DNA of 42,036 nt from Bryobacter sp. (GCA_022843605.1 JALHNI010000043.1:1-42036), one strand, 5' to 3'. Shown: positions 7,569 to 17,893, numbered from the stretch's first letter. Numbers and translations: made by a program. Notes: generated by a model from the letters alone, not told the origin.

Positions 7569-8658
7569 AGGACAAGGCCTCAATCGCATCCTGCTTCGCT
7601 GCTTTCAAGCCCGGATATAGCGTGCCCAATAGCGCCCCCGCCATGGCAATCAGCAAAGCTTTGGGCCACCATTCGGGCGAAATCTTCTGTTGCATCGACG
7701 CCGGAATCATCGCGAGAAACAGATAGCGCGTGCCAAAGGAAAAGGCGATCCCCGTGATCGCGCCCAGGAAGGCGAGCAACAACGACTCGCGTAGAAGAAT
7801 CCCCACGATAAAGCCGGGAGACGCGCCCAGCGCTTTCAGGATGCCGATCTCCCGGGTGCGTTCCAGCACAGCCGTGTACATCGAAAGAAACACAAACACG
7901 AATCCGATAGCGACCGAGATGCCGACAATGACATTGATGAAGATTCCCAACTGCGGAATCTTATCGGCGCTGAAGAAGGAGAGTACCTCCTCCATGGTGT
8001 TGACGCCGTAGTCGGGCTGCTTGGCTTTCAGGTCGGCTACCACCGCTGCGATATTCGAGGGCTGGTCGACTTTGAGGTAGATCTGCGTAATGCGTCCCGG
8101 GTTGCTGGTCAGGTCCTGTAGCACGGGTAACTGCACGAACATGCGCCCCAGTTTGCCGCTCTCGACGATGCCACGGACGGTCCAGTCGCGGTTCAGGAGT
8201 GCCACCTTTGACCCGACCTTCAGTTTCTTCTCGCGGGCGTAATACTCGTCGACGATGATGTCGCTCTCCTGCTGAAAGGGTCCGCCGTCGATGAACCGCA
8301 GACCGCCGGCCATCCGCGAGGAGCGTTCGAGGTCGATTCCATGCAGCGAGTTGGGAAACTGCAGGCTATGAATCAGCACTCCGGCCGCCATGGTGATGTG
8401 CGGCTGGGTCTCCAGGAACGGCACCAGTTTCTGGTTGAGCGGGGCGGAGCCTCCCCCGGTACCAAAGGACGCGGTTGGCGAGCGAAAGACAATGTCCGCA
8501 CCCGCGCCGCGGGCCCGGTCCCGCGATTCTTCCAGCATCCCGTCGCTGAGGCCGACAATCGTGAGCACGAGGGTCACGGAAAATGCGATGGCGAGGATAC
8601 TGAGACCTGTCCGCACCGGCCGGTGCTTCAGGTTTTCGATAACAAGCTGGTTAACCAA
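7561..8658 (-). CDS. ABC transporter permease, FtsX/MacB family
   Basis: 365-residue permease. The first helix (LSILAIAFSVTLVLTIVGLSDG, about 20-41) is followed by a large periplasmic MacB-PCD-like domain with the usual GADIVFR and SFGTGGG region, then the C-terminal FtsX domain with three helices: IFINVIVGISVAIGFVFVFL, LLAFLGAITGIAFSFG and LLIAMAGALLGTLYPG. The cytoplasmic coupling helix is in the conserved RTREIGILKALGASPGFI segment. The start codon appears to be TTG at 8658, only four bases after the cobT stop, so cobT, this gene and the ATPase probably form one transcript. Members of this class act mechanically on periplasmic or outer-membrane cargo rather than transporting through a channel; the cargo here is unknown. 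Confidence 0.9.
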   Translation of the reverse strand: MVNQLVIENLKHRPVRTGLSILAIAFSVTLVLTIVGLSDGMLEESRDRARGAGADIVFRSPTASFGTGGGSAPLNQKLVPFLETQPHITMAAGVLIHSLQFPNSLHGIDLERSSRMAGGLRFIDGGPFQQESDIIVDEYYAREKKLKVGSKVALLNRDWTVRGIVESGKLGRMFVQLPVLQDLTSNPGRITQIYLKVDQPSNIAAVVADLKAKQPDYGVNTMEEVLSFFSADKIPQLGIFINVIVGISVAIGFVFVFLSMYTAVLERTREIGILKALGASPGFIVGILLRESLLLAFLGAITGIAFSFGTRYLFLAMIPASMQQKISPEWWPKALLIAMAGALLGTLYPGLKAAKQDAIEALSYD

Positions 8659-8662
8659 ACTA

Positions 8663-9631
8663 CTAGTTTAGCTTTTCCGCCACGCCCGCCTCGGCAAAAG
8701 TGGCCATCTCCAGGTAAACCCGCAAAGAAGTCTCAATCAGATTGATCATCAGCGCCGCGCCTGACCCCTCCCCCAGCCGCATGCCCAAATCCAGCGCCGG
8801 CGTCGCGCCCAGCGCCTCCAGCATCCTCGCGTGACCCTTCTCCGCCGACCGATGCGAGAAGAAAGCAGTATCCAAAGCCTTTGGATTCAGGCGCAAAGCC
8901 ACCAACGACGCCGCAGACGTGATGAAGCCGTCCACCACCACAGGCAACCCAATCTCCGCCGCCGCCAAAATGAAGCCTGTCATCGTTCCGATCTCGAAGC
9001 CGCCCAGCGCCGCCAGCACCGCCAACGGATCGCGGTCCGGATGCAGGGCTAGCGCGCGCCGCACCACCGCGGCTTTGTGCTGCATGCCGGCATCATCCAA
9101 CCCCGTCCCGGCTCCCACGGTGAGCGCCGCATCGGCGCCGGTCAACGCCGATAGTAGCGCCGCCGCCGAAGTCGTGTTGCCGATGCCCATCTCGCCCAGG
9201 CCCACCAGATCGAAACGCTGTTTGGCTGAATGCGCCAGCATCCGGCCCTTCTTTAGCAATTCTCGGGCTTTCTCGAGCGTCATCGCCGGTTCCAATGCGA
9301 AATTGGCCGTCGGTTGACCCACGCCGCAATCGACGATCACCGGCTCGATCTGAAACTGCCGGCACAGGACGTTCACCGCCGCCCCGCCCCGCTCGAAATT
9401 CGCCACCATCTGCGCCGTCACCGCCGAGGGGTAAGCGCTCACACCTTCGGCCACCACACCATGGTCGGCGCAAAACAGATACATGCCCTTGCGGGGTAGG
9501 GGAGGCTGCACCTGGCACGCGATCAGACAGTAGCGGGCCGCCAGCCGCTCCAGTTCTCCCAGGCTGCCAGGAGGCTTGGTAAGCGAGTTCAGCCGCTGTT
9601 CAATAGCTTCGGAAAGAGACACAGCTTCCAT
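8663..9631 (-). CDS. cobT: Nicotinate-nucleotide--dimethylbenzimidazole phosphoribosyltransferase
   Basis: 322-residue CobT, the cytosolic enzyme that turns nicotinate mononucleotide and 5,6-dimethylbenzimidazole (or a related base) into alpha-ribazole phosphate, activating the lower ligand of cobalamin. Visible signatures are [15 protein letters not shown] (17-31), [16 protein letters not shown] (53-68), VDCGVG (100-105), [15 protein letters not shown] (146-160), GAGTGLDD (173-180) and the C-terminal [10 protein letters not shown], whose Glu at 288 matches the catalytic base of characterised CobT. It is a little shorter than the enterobacterial enzyme, mainly in loops. No other cobalamin gene lies in the window. 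It heads a minus-strand run with the ABC permease and ATPase. Its start is only 21 bases from the divergent ispG start. Confidence 0.95.
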   Translation of the reverse strand: MEAVSLSEAIEQRLNSLTKPPGSLGELERLAARYCLIACQVQPPLPRKGMYLFCADHGVVAEGVSAYPSAVTAQMVANFERGGAAVNVLCRQFQIEPVIVDCGVGQPTANFALEPAMTLEKARELLKKGRMLAHSAKQRFDLVGLGEMGIGNTTSAAALLSALTGADAALTVGAGTGLDDAGMQHKAAVVRRALALHPDRDPLAVLAALGGFEIGTMTGFILAAAEIGLPVVVDGFITSAASLVALRLNPKALDTAFFSHRSAEKGHARMLEALGATPALDLGMRLGEGSGAALMINLIETSLRVYLEMATFAEAGVAEKLN

Positions 9632-9652
9632 CTACCCACTAAACTGGTGGAT

Positions 9653-10921
9653 ATGGCAACTTTGCCCCTCGCTGCATCGACGATCGCCCGGCCCATGGTC
9701 CGCCTTGAACCGATTCGCCGCCGGAAGTCCGTCATCGTCGACATCGGTGGCGTGAAGGTCGGCGGCGGGCACCCGATTATGGTGCAGTCGATGACCAACA
9801 CCGATACGGCCGATATCACCGGCACCGCCAACCAGATCATGGAACTGGCCAAGGCGGGCTCCGAAGTCGTGCGCGTCACCGTCAATACGGATGAGGCCGC
9901 CCGCGCCGTCCCCCGCGTCGTCGACACCATTCGCCTGCATGGCTTCACCACCCCTATCGTCGGCGACTTCCACTACAACGGCCACCAACTCCTCAAGAAG
10001 TATCCGGACTGCGCCCGCGCGCTGGCCAAGTACCGCATCAACCCCGGCAACGTCAACATCGGCAAGAAGCACGACGACAACTTCCGCACCATGATCGAGT
10101 GCGCGATTGAATACGGCAAGCCGGTGCGTATCGGCGTGAACTGGGGCTCGCTCGACGGCGCCTTACTCACCGAAATGATGGACGAGAACGCGAAGCTGCC
10201 CGCGCCGCTCGATGCCAAGGAAGTCACCATGAATGCCATGGTGGTCTCCGCCCTCGTTTCCGCCGAGAAAGCCGAAAGCTATGGCCTGCCGCACAACCAC
10301 ATTGTGCTCTCCGCCAAAGTGAGCGGCGTGCAGGACCTCATCATCGTCAACCGTGGACTCGCCGCCAACTGCGACTATCCCATCCACCTCGGCCTGACTG
10401 AAGCCGGCCTCGGCTCCAAAGGCATTGTCTACTCCACGGCCGCTCTCGGCGTCATGTTGCAGGAAGGCATCGGCGATACCATCCGCTGCTCGCTGACGCC
10501 CATGCCGAATGGCGACCGCACGGACGAGGTCATCGTCTGCCAGCAGATCCTGCAGGCGCTGGAACTGCGCGCCTTCACGCCCCAAGTCACGGCTTGCCCT
10601 GGCTGCGGCCGTACCACCTCCACCTTCTTCCAGGACATGGCCGACCAAATTCAGCGTTACCTTCGCGAGCAGATGCCTGTCTGGCGCGAAAGCTACACCG
10701 GCGTCGAAGAGATGAAGGTTGCGGTCATGGGCTGTATCGTGAACGGGCCCGGCGAAAGCAAGCACGCCAACCTCGGCATTTCCTTGCCCGGCACTTTCGA
10801 AGACCCGGTCGCCCCGGTGTACGTCGATGGCAAGCTAGCCAGGACGCTCCGGGGCGACCACATCGTTGCTGAGTTTATCGGCATGCTCAACGGCTACGTC
10901 GAGACGCATTACCCGAAGTAA
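9653..10921 (+). CDS. ispG: 4-hydroxy-3-methylbut-2-enyl diphosphate synthase
   Basis: 422-residue IspG (GcpE), the [4Fe-4S] enzyme that reduces methylerythritol cyclodiphosphate to HMBPP in the non-mevalonate isoprenoid pathway. [17 protein letters not shown] lies near the N-terminus. The cluster cysteines are in [13 protein letters not shown] and in the conserved [22 protein letters not shown] region near the end. It is longer than the E. coli enzyme, mostly because of a longer N-terminus and a middle insertion. The start is uncertain: ATG at 9653 is used here because TAAACT (9640-9645) lies seven bases upstream, but ATG 9695 would also leave a complete enzyme and neither has a good Shine-Dalgarno. 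It is divergent from cobT with almost no intergenic space, so the promoters must lie within or against the neighbouring coding sequence. Confidence 0.96.
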   Translation: MATLPLAASTIARPMVRLEPIRRRKSVIVDIGGVKVGGGHPIMVQSMTNTDTADITGTANQIMELAKAGSEVVRVTVNTDEAARAVPRVVDTIRLHGFTTPIVGDFHYNGHQLLKKYPDCARALAKYRINPGNVNIGKKHDDNFRTMIECAIEYGKPVRIGVNWGSLDGALLTEMMDENAKLPAPLDAKEVTMNAMVVSALVSAEKAESYGLPHNHIVLSAKVSGVQDLIIVNRGLAANCDYPIHLGLTEAGLGSKGIVYSTAALGVMLQEGIGDTIRCSLTPMPNGDRTDEVIVCQQILQALELRAFTPQVTACPGCGRTTSTFFQDMADQIQRYLREQMPVWRESYTGVEEMKVAVMGCIVNGPGESKHANLGISLPGTFEDPVAPVYVDGKLARTLRGDHIVAEFIGMLNGYVETHYPK

Positions 10922-10922
10922 A

Positions 10923-12665
10923 CTACTTCTCGCCTTGAACCAACACGTCGAGTCGCTCGGCCTGAAGGACCTTCGTGCCCCACACGGCGCTTGTCCCCCA
11001 AACCGCCGACGTACCCCACACGGCGCTTGTCCCCCACACGGCGCTGGTCCCCCAGACCGCCGACGTACCCCAAACCGCGCTGGAGTTGCCGATAAAGACG
11101 TTGGTGCCCCACACGGCGCTCGTCCCCCAGACCGCCGACGAGCCCCACACTGCGGATCCGTTTTGCACCAGCCGCACTTGCCCGGTTTTCTGGTCATACC
11201 GAACCTCGGGTGAAAGCGCCGGCTTCCGCGCCACGTCGTTCGCGTTGAGCGCCGCCCACACATCCAGGTATCCGGCGCCCACGGTGAACAAGTCGTATTG
11301 GCTCACGTACATCTCGCCGGTCACCGGATCGATTGCCGTGGAGGAGACCGGGAACTGCTTTGACGCCGTCTTCATTAAACGGGCCTTTACCGTGTCGGGA
11401 TTGAGTGCGGGGTCTTTGGCCAGCATCAGCGCCACGGCGCCGCTCACCACTGGTGCCGCCATGCTGGTGCCGCTCATGCGGTAGTAGCTAGGCGATGTTG
11501 TATTCTGTCCAAGCAAGGCCGTGATTTGGGGCAAAAGATAGTAGCTCACCGGAATCTGATTGCCGCCGTAGTTTTTGGCCAGATAGCCCCGTAGCGTCAG
11601 CAGCGAGCCTACTCGATTGCCCGGAGCCACAAGGTCGGGTTTGGCGATGCGGTCCACCATCGTCGGGCCTTTAGAACTGTAGCTCGCAATCTCGTCGTCG
11701 CCCCTCGCATTGGTCTCTCGCGTCTTCATGGCGCCCACGGTGATCACGCGCGGGTGATTGCCGGGTGAGGTGATCATCCCGTAGCCCTTCGTGCCGAAGG
11801 TGTTGTCCCGTCCGTAGTTGCCGGCCGCCACCACCACTACGATCCCTTCATTCACCGCGCGCAGGACGGCTACGCCCAACGGATCGGTCTGGTAGCTCTC
11901 GAGCACCGGCCGTCCCAATGAGAGGTTGATCACCCGGATGTTGTACTTCCGCTTCAAGGCGATTGCCCGGTTGATGGCCGCGATCACCTGGCTATCGGTG
12001 CCGGCGCCCTGGGCGTTGAGCACCCGCAGATTGATAATCGCCGCCGACGGCGCCACCCCACTAAAAGTGCGGCTGGCCAGCGACGCCTGGGAAGCACTGC
12101 CGTTGCCCGCTGCGATTCCCGCCACGTGCGTCCCGTGGCCGAAGAGATCCTCGGTGGTAGTTTCGCCGGCGACAAAGTTTTCCTGATACACCACTCGCGA
12201 CCGGCTCAGCAGACCGGCGTCGTTCAGGTCCGGGTGGTTGTTGACTCCGCTGTCAATGATCGCGATCCCCACGCCGTTGCCTCGAAAGCCCAACAAGCTG
12301 GCCACATCCGCTCGTACCGTGGGCTGAATCATGTCTAGGCTGCCGTGCACCTCGCGATCCGGTGAAACGTAGGCCACACTCGGGTCAGCGGCCAGCGCCG
12401 GGAGGTCGCTCTCGGAGATCCGGAATAGCGTCGAGTCGCCGAGATCGGCCACTTCCACCGCGCCGCGCGCCAACAGACCCGCCCGGCCTGATTCGCGATT
12501 CTTCGCTCCTTCGTTAAACTGGACGATTACCGGGATTGTCGTATCTTTGGCCCGCACTCCGCGGACCGCCTTCAGTTCGGGGGAGAGTCGTTCCGCAGGC
12601 GCCTGCTGGGCCCAAAGCGTGCTGATCGCCACCAGCAGGGTTGCCGCGGTAACTTGAGTATTCAT
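10923..12665 (-). CDS. Secreted subtilisin-like serine peptidase (S8) with SAVWGT tail
   Basis: 580-residue exported protease. Residues 1-20 are a signal peptide, followed by an inhibitor-I9-like propeptide ([10 protein letters not shown] near 44-53). The S8 catalytic domain has Asp138 (IAIIDSGVN), His177 (FGHGTHVAG), oxyanion Asn283 (AAGNYG) and Ser401 (MSGTSMAAP). After a bridging region, residues 503-564 hold nine copies of SAVWG(T/S) in blocks of three and six around NVFIGNS, and the protein ends about 16 residues later with a Leu/Val-rich segment. The ATG at 12665 is preceded by AAAGGAAGGAGC; the frame is open for 118 codons further upstream but that would cover the ribosome site and bury the signal peptide. 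It stands alone: ispG converges on it with one base between the stops and rlmN is divergent. A hairpin lies in its leader. Confidence 0.93.
   Translation of the reverse strand: MNTQVTAATLLVAISTLWAQQAPAERLSPELKAVRGVRAKDTTIPVIVQFNEGAKNRESGRAGLLARGAVEVADLGDSTLFRISESDLPALAADPSVAYVSPDREVHGSLDMIQPTVRADVASLLGFRGNGVGIAIIDSGVNNHPDLNDAGLLSRSRVVYQENFVAGETTTEDLFGHGTHVAGIAAGNGSASQASLASRTFSGVAPSAAIINLRVLNAQGAGTDSQVIAAINRAIALKRKYNIRVINLSLGRPVLESYQTDPLGVAVLRAVNEGIVVVVAAGNYGRDNTFGTKGYGMITSPGNHPRVITVGAMKTRETNARGDDEIASYSSKGPTMVDRIAKPDLVAPGNRVGSLLTLRGYLAKNYGGNQIPVSYYLLPQITALLGQNTTSPSYYRMSGTSMAAPVVSGAVALMLAKDPALNPDTVKARLMKTASKQFPVSSTAIDPVTGEMYVSQYDLFTVGAGYLDVWAALNANDVARKPALSPEVRYDQKTGQVRLVQNGSAVWGSSAVWGTSAVWGTNVFIGNSSAVWGTSAVWGTSAVWGTSAVWGTSAVWGTSAVWGTKVLQAERLDVLVQGEK
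10974..11156 (-). repeat. 18-bp coding tandem repeat for SAVWGT
   Basis: Nine units encode Ser-Ala-Val-Trp-Gly-(Thr/Ser): three, then a degenerate unit NVFIGNS, then six. The amino acids are nearly invariant but the codons are not. Serine is written as TCC, TCG or AGC, and alanine, valine, glycine and threonine third bases vary. This argues for selection on the peptide rather than for recent DNA slippage. Confidence 0.9.
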
Positions 12666-12682
12666 GCTCCTTCCTTTTGCAA

Positions 12683-12722
12683 AAGTGTTGCCAAAGGGGT
12701 TGGCCCTTGGATTGAAACACTT
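12683..12722 (-). promoter_or_regulatory. Stem-loop in the leader of the subtilase gene
   Basis: On the minus strand AAGTGTT (12722-12716) pairs with AACACTT (12689-12683), enclosing an inner stem CCAAGGG / CCCTTTGG with one bulge. The structure ends 17 bases before the ATG at 12665 and just upstream of the AAGGAAGGAG ribosome site; a short TTTTGC follows. It could be an attenuator, an mRNA-stability element or a protein-binding operator. Confidence 0.4.
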
Positions 12723-12833
12723 ATGGCTGCCACAACCCAGGGGTTCGGACAATTTGTCCCGCACTTTATGGACAGAGTGTCCCGTTGCCGCGGGCGCTTC
12801 CGGATTCGCGGCAATATTCGCGACAATGGGGGA

Positions 12834-13847
12834 GTGAGTTTGCTGGGTCTCGAAATCGAAGAGTTGCGTGCTGCCTTGGGGCCGGACGTGAAGCTCCATC
12901 GCGCCCGCGAAGTCTATCGCGCTCTCTATGCCGAGCGCCAGGACCTTCCGGATGCCGGATCTCTGCGCGAAGCCGCCCGCTATCAGTCCGAAGACGGCAC
13001 CGTCCGCTACCTGCTGCAACTCGCCGACGGCAAGACCATCGAAACCGTCTTCATCCCCGAGGGCGACCGCGACACGATCTGCATTTCCTCGCAGGTTGGC
13101 TGCCCCATCGACTGCAAGTTCTGCCTGACGGCCTTAATCGGCTTAGAGCGCAACCTCACCGCTGGCGAGATCGTCGGCCAAGTGCTCCATGTGATGCGGC
13201 AGCATGGATTGGCTCCGAAAGAACGGACGATGAATATCGTCATGATGGGCCAGGGCGAGCCCTTGATGAATCTCGACAACGTCCTGAAGGCGACCCGGTT
13301 GCTCGTCGACCAGCGTGGCATCGGCATGGGCGAGCGACGCATCACCCTCTCCACCTCCGGCCTGATTCCGAAGATCGAAGAGATGGGCCGCGCCGCCATC
13401 CGGCCACGCCTCGCCATCAGTCTCAATGCCTCCAGCGAAGAGCAGCGGCGCGAGATCATGCCCATTACCGACAAGTGGCATTTGCACGACCTCCTTGATG
13501 TGTGCCGCCGCTATCCGCTCCGTCCCAAGGAGTACATCTTCGTCGAATACGTCTTGTTGGGCGGCGTCAACGATACCGACGAGGACGCCCGTCGTCTGGT
13601 CGCCCTGCTCGCCGGCCTGCAGTGCAAAGTAAACCTGATTCCCCTTAACCCGGGTCCCGGCATTCCCTTCGTTTCGCCTGATGAAGCTCGCGTCAGCCAG
13701 TTCCAGCGCATCGTCATGGCCAGCATTCCCTGCTACGTTCGCCGCGCCCGCGGCCTCGATATCTATGCCGCCTGCGGCCAATTGAAGCGGATGTCGGACT
13801 TGGTCGAGATCTCTCCCGTTTACCAGAATCCAGATAAGATTTGTTAA
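12834..13847 (+). CDS. rlmN: 23S rRNA A2503 / tRNA A37 C2-methyltransferase
   Basis: 337-residue radical SAM methyltransferase that makes 2-methyladenosine at 23S rRNA A2503 and in some tRNAs. The radical SAM cluster motif is CPIDCKFC (Cys90, Cys94, Cys97), directly after the ICISSQVG stretch whose Cys83 corresponds to the methyl-carrying Cys118 region of E. coli RlmN. The second catalytic cysteine is Cys314 in the conserved [10 protein letters not shown], matching Cys355. [18 protein letters not shown] and STSGLIPKI are the usual SAM-site segments. The frame is open upstream to 12654, but homologues begin with a LLGL motif, so the GTG at 12834 ([11 protein letters not shown]) is preferred; GGGGGAG upstream would also suit a TTG at 12840. 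Not Cfr-like in any obvious way. Upstream is the divergent subtilase. Confidence 0.94.
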   Translation: MSLLGLEIEELRAALGPDVKLHRAREVYRALYAERQDLPDAGSLREAARYQSEDGTVRYLLQLADGKTIETVFIPEGDRDTICISSQVGCPIDCKFCLTALIGLERNLTAGEIVGQVLHVMRQHGLAPKERTMNIVMMGQGEPLMNLDNVLKATRLLVDQRGIGMGERRITLSTSGLIPKIEEMGRAAIRPRLAISLNASSEEQRREIMPITDKWHLHDLLDVCRRYPLRPKEYIFVEYVLLGGVNDTDEDARRLVALLAGLQCKVNLIPLNPGPGIPFVSPDEARVSQFQRIVMASIPCYVRRARGLDIYAACGQLKRMSDLVEISPVYQNPDKIC

Positions 13848-13868
13848 TGTCTGCTAGAGTGGGGGCAA

Positions 13869-15443
13869 ATGGGTCAGAACCAATACAGTTTTCGGGCAGA
13901 TGCATCGGCCGGTCTGGTGGTGTTTCTTGTCGCACTGCCCCTATGTTTAGGCATTGCACTAGCGAGCGGAGCGCCCCTCTTCTCCGGAATTCTCGCGGGC
14001 ATCATTGGCGGAACGGTCGTCGCCTATTTTTCGGGTTCAGAAGTCAGCGTTAGCGGACCCGCCGCGGGACTCGCCGTCATCGTGTTCACCGCCATTCAGA
14101 CTCTCGGTAGTTTCCCCGTTTTTCAGGCCTGCATCGTCCTCGCCGGACTGATGCAACTCGCCTTGGGCGCGTTGCGCTTCGGTTCGGTCGCCAACTACAT
14201 TCCCAGTTCCGTGTTGAAGGGCATGCTCGCCGGCATCGGCCTGGTAATCATCCTGAAGCAGATTCCCCACGCCGTCGGCCAGGACACCGACTATGAAGGC
14301 GACTTCTCCTTTCTTGAACGAGCCGGTGAGAACACCTTTACCGACATTGTCAAAGCGCTCTACGCCAGCAACGGCGAGGCGATTCTCATCTCGGTCAGTT
14401 GCCTCCTGCTCTTACTCGCCTGGGACTCCAAATGGATGAAGCAACAGAAACTGACCAAAGTCTTTCCCGGCGCACTGGCCGCCGTCATCCTCGGCACCGC
14501 CCTAAACGAGGCATTTCGCGCAATGTTCCCCGACTTCTATTTGCGGGCGGAGGATGGCCATCTGGTCGCCCTCCCTCTGATCGGCAGTCTGGACGGAATC
14601 GCCAAACTCTTCTCGTTTCCTGATTTTAGTGCCCTCAATCGTACGGACGTCTGGATTTCGGCGATGACGATCGCCGTCGTGGCGAGCCTGGAAACGCTGC
14701 TTTCTCTCGAAGCCACCGACAAGCTCGATCCCTTCCGCCGCGTGGCGTCGCCCAACAAAGAGCTTTACGCCCAGGGCCTTGGTAACCTCTCCAGCGGACT
14801 CGTCGGCGGCCTGCCGATCACTTCCGTCGTCGTGCGCTCGTCGGCCAATATCTACGCCGGCGGACGCACCCGCAGGTCCTCAATGATTCACGGCCTGCTG
14901 CTCATCGTGGCCGTCCTGGCGATTCCCTCCTGGTTGAATCGCGTGCCGCTCTCCTGCCTCGCATCTATTCTCATCCTGATTGGCTACAAGCTCGCCAGTC
15001 CCAAGCTCTTCTCCCGTATGTTCGCCGCCGGATACGCGCAGTTCCTGCCCTTCATGGCGACGGTACTCGGCGTGGTGCTCATTGACTTGCTCAAGGGCGT
15101 CCTCTTCGGCTTGGCGGTGGGCCTTTTCTTCGTGCTCCGCTCGAACCATCACCAGGCCGTCACCGTGGTACACGACGGCAGTCTCTATTTGCTGCGCTTC
15201 AACAAGGACATGTCCTTTCTGAACAAAGCGGACCTCAAGCTGCACTTGGCCACAATCCCCGATGGCGCGCAACTGCTCATCGACGGCCACAATGCTACCT
15301 TCGTCGACACCGATATTGATGACGTGATCGCTGATTTCCTGGAGAACGCCCGCCATCGCAAGATAACCGTGGAACTGAAGAAGACGAACGGGTCCGCCCG
15401 CAACATCGCTTCTTCCTCGCAGCTAGTGAACGCGAAAGGATAA
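13869..15443 (+). CDS. SulP-family anion transporter
   Basis: 524-residue inner-membrane anion carrier of the SulP/SLC26 family. The first helix region SAGLVVFLVALPLCLGIALASG, followed by GIIGGTVVAYFSGSEVSVSGPAAGLAVIV, is the family signature, and MTIAVVASLETLLSLEATDKLDP is the conserved helix-8 region. A reduced STAS-like domain sits at about residues 425-510 (KADLKLHLATIPDGAQLLIDG and the following strand), ending in a basic tail. It lies three bases before a beta-carbonic anhydrase, and the two are surely co-transcribed. That pairing makes bicarbonate the likely substrate, as in cyanobacterial BicA, though sulfate remains possible. TAGAGT eight bases before the ATG may be a -10 element; GGGGG is close to the start. 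Confidence 0.92.
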   Translation: MGQNQYSFRADASAGLVVFLVALPLCLGIALASGAPLFSGILAGIIGGTVVAYFSGSEVSVSGPAAGLAVIVFTAIQTLGSFPVFQACIVLAGLMQLALGALRFGSVANYIPSSVLKGMLAGIGLVIILKQIPHAVGQDTDYEGDFSFLERAGENTFTDIVKALYASNGEAILISVSCLLLLLAWDSKWMKQQKLTKVFPGALAAVILGTALNEAFRAMFPDFYLRAEDGHLVALPLIGSLDGIAKLFSFPDFSALNRTDVWISAMTIAVVASLETLLSLEATDKLDPFRRVASPNKELYAQGLGNLSSGLVGGLPITSVVVRSSANIYAGGRTRRSSMIHGLLLIVAVLAIPSWLNRVPLSCLASILILIGYKLASPKLFSRMFAAGYAQFLPFMATVLGVVLIDLLKGVLFGLAVGLFFVLRSNHHQAVTVVHDGSLYLLRFNKDMSFLNKADLKLHLATIPDGAQLLIDGHNATFVDTDIDDVIADFLENARHRKITVELKKTNGSARNIASSSQLVNAKG

Positions 15444-15446
15444 TCG

Positions 15447-16081
<635 letters not shown>

Positions 16082-16085
<4 letters not shown>

Positions 16086-16522
16086 TCCCGCGAACTGCCG
16101 ATCGACTCGAGCTCTTTCCAAATATCGCCGTGCTCGTCCCACTCGGGCGTCTCCAAACCTGTAATCTGCAGTTGCGCGACGTTCATCGTGCCGTGGCCAT
16201 AAGGGCAAATGTATTCCATCTTCGGCCGGGCGAAAAGTGTCGCGCGGCCCCAGGATCCGGTGGCCACCGGCATCCGCAGTCGCGTGGCGCAAGTACGGCA
16301 ACGATAGCGCTGATCGGCGACGGCGGCCCAGCCCAACCCGCAGATCGCCAGAAACCAGAACGCGATTGCGAAGGTCCAGTTCAGGTCCGTGCCAAAAGGA
16401 ATATGCCCGTAGTCGCGAGTCTGCTGCGGTAAGGGCATTAACCCGAAGATCAGCCAGTGCGTACTCCACGCAAACCCACCGATCCCGGCGATCTTCGCCG
16501 CCAGCAAACCCCAATATTTCAT
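16082..16522 (-). CDS. Membrane protein with a cytoplasmic zinc-ribbon-like cysteine motif, unknown function
   Basis: I do not recognise this 146-residue protein. It has two predicted membrane helices (about 6-29 and 46-69), then a soluble C-terminal half with [13 protein letters not shown] (Cys75, Cys78) and [10 protein letters not shown] (Cys106, His110), which look like a metal-binding ribbon. The tail is acidic. The ATG has GAGGAAG seven bases upstream. A convincing extracytoplasmic-function sigma-factor promoter lies about 30-58 bases before the start, so it may belong to an envelope-stress regulon. It overlaps the carbonic anhydrase stop by four bases. Sequence shows the helices and cysteines; the stress role is inference. 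Confidence 0.72.
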
Positions 16523-16552
16523 TGATCGCTTCCTCAGAGACGTCTACTCTCT

Positions 16553-16580
16553 TCAGACTGTTCTATCGGGAAAAAGTTCC
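16553..16580 (-). promoter_or_regulatory. Candidate ECF sigma-factor promoter
   Basis: On the minus strand GGAACTT (16580-16574) is separated by 16 bases from TCTGA (16557-16553), which matches the sigma-E/ECF consensus GGAACTT-N16-TCTGA closely. The expected start of transcription is near 16546, leaving a leader of about 24 bases that contains the GAGGAAG ribosome site of the gene at 16082-16522. The -35 also sits in a small inverted repeat, GGGAA-N4-TTCCC. Confidence 0.6.
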
Positions 16581-16618
16581 CAAAACTTTTGTACCAGTAG
16601 CGGCGGGCGAACGTAATT

Positions 16619-17893
16619 TTACTCACCGTCGCGCTTTCGGCCCCTGATCAGGAGGCGAATATCCTCATTCGCATCGAAGGAGCACTCTACGGCGATCTTG
16701 GCTGGTAGATACCCCACCTCGATCATCCTCTCCAACGCAACTTCGCGACAGTAGATGCACGGGTTGTACTCGTAGATGTGCGCGGCCATTGCGCGCGTCG
16801 TAGAAGGTTCCGGATGGGCCTTGAGGAACTTCCAAATGTCGAGAGTGAGATCATGGACCTCTTCCTCGTCCGTCGTTGACTCGAGCCAGCGCAGAATCCG
16901 TGCGTGATCGCCGGCCTCAAAGTTCTTCACCAGCAGCCCGGCGGCGGCATACCAGAGGCCGGTCCTGGCCTCCGCCAAGCGCAGCGCAAACTCCCGCACG
17001 GCCGGATGCATTACCTGCTCGAGCGCCGAGATCGCGGCCCATGCCAGCCGGTGATCTTCGCTCCCAGTGAAACGGAAGAGGCGCGCAGGATCGCCAGGAT
17101 AGGGACGATCGCCAAAGACTTGGAGTAGAAACCGCTGTCGGGCCGGATCGTCGGCGCAGGCTAGTGCCTCAATCGCTTTCTGCAACTCGGCGTCGGTCGC
17201 TTTGCGGCCCCATGTCCGGGTCAGGAAACTGCTTCCCCTTGGATCAGCGGCGAACCGCTCTAACAGTTCCTCAAAAGTTGACGGGGCTGCCGGTCGTGTC
17301 GCACTCCTTCGATCACGATCCTCGTGGTGGGCCAGATAGCGGGCGATGTCCGCATCGCCTTCCGCCGCTTCACGCAGTACTCGATCCGTTACTTCCTCGC
17401 CCAACCGCTCCCCGGCGATGAACAGCGACGACCCCACGTCCCATTTTTCCGGCGACTCTTTAATCGCCGCACCCACTTGCCTCGCGGCGAAGAGCAGTCC
17501 GCGAAGTCCATCGAGGTGGATGAAATAGTAGATCAAAGAATCCCCTCGACGGGGACCCGGCCGGAAGTTCTCATACATCGCCTCCCGCATCTCCTGGTCG
17601 CCGTCCCGGGCGAAATAGGAGGCCAGCGCGAATCGTTTCTCGGCGTGCATGTCGTCGCCGTGCCCGGCCAGCGACTGCCGCACCTGCTCACGATATACCC
17701 CGACCTCGCCGCTCTCCTGAATCAGTTCCCAGGTAAACCAGGCGAGGGTCCCGTGCTCCGGTGAGTAGGCTTGGCTCTCCACACAAGCGTCCAACAGCGC
17801 TTGCCGATACGGCATCGACTGGGTCTCTTTGGCAAATTGAAGAGCGCGCCCCAGTCCCGACCTGAGCGCCCGCCGGAATTCCTCCTCGGTCAT
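16619..17893 (-). CDS. Helical-repeat (HEAT-like) protein, unknown function
   Basis: A 424-residue soluble protein with no signal peptide, rich in paired amphipathic helices (for example LAWAAISALEQVMHPAVREF and ARILRWLESTTDEEEVHDLT), suggesting an alpha-solenoid of HEAT/armadillo type. I see no catalytic motif. Residues 300-400 are the clearest repeats. A CIYCREVALER segment near 377 contains a CxxC pair that could bind metal but stands alone. The ATG at 17893 is preferred because GGGG lies just upstream; a longer form beginning at 17956 has an unlikely N-terminus. The gene is single, between the zinc-ribbon gene and the broken higBA locus. Such proteins usually act as scaffolds, but nothing here identifies a partner. 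Confidence 0.72.
   Translation of the reverse strand: MTEEEFRRALRSGLGRALQFAKETQSMPYRQALLDACVESQAYSPEHGTLAWFTWELIQESGEVGVYREQVRQSLAGHGDDMHAEKRFALASYFARDGDQEMREAMYENFRPGPRRGDSLIYYFIHLDGLRGLLFAARQVGAAIKESPEKWDVGSSLFIAGERLGEEVTDRVLREAAEGDADIARYLAHHEDRDRRSATRPAAPSTFEELLERFAADPRGSSFLTRTWGRKATDAELQKAIEALACADDPARQRFLLQVFGDRPYPGDPARLFRFTGSEDHRLAWAAISALEQVMHPAVREFALRLAEARTGLWYAAAGLLVKNFEAGDHARILRWLESTTDEEEVHDLTLDIWKFLKAHPEPSTTRAMAAHIYEYNPCIYCREVALERMIEVGYLPAKIAVECSFDANEDIRLLIRGRKRDGE

Noticed and set aside
12666..13019. 118-codon upstream extension of the subtilase
   Set aside because: It would read through the ribosome site and the hairpin, put the signal peptide in mid-protein and overlap rlmN.
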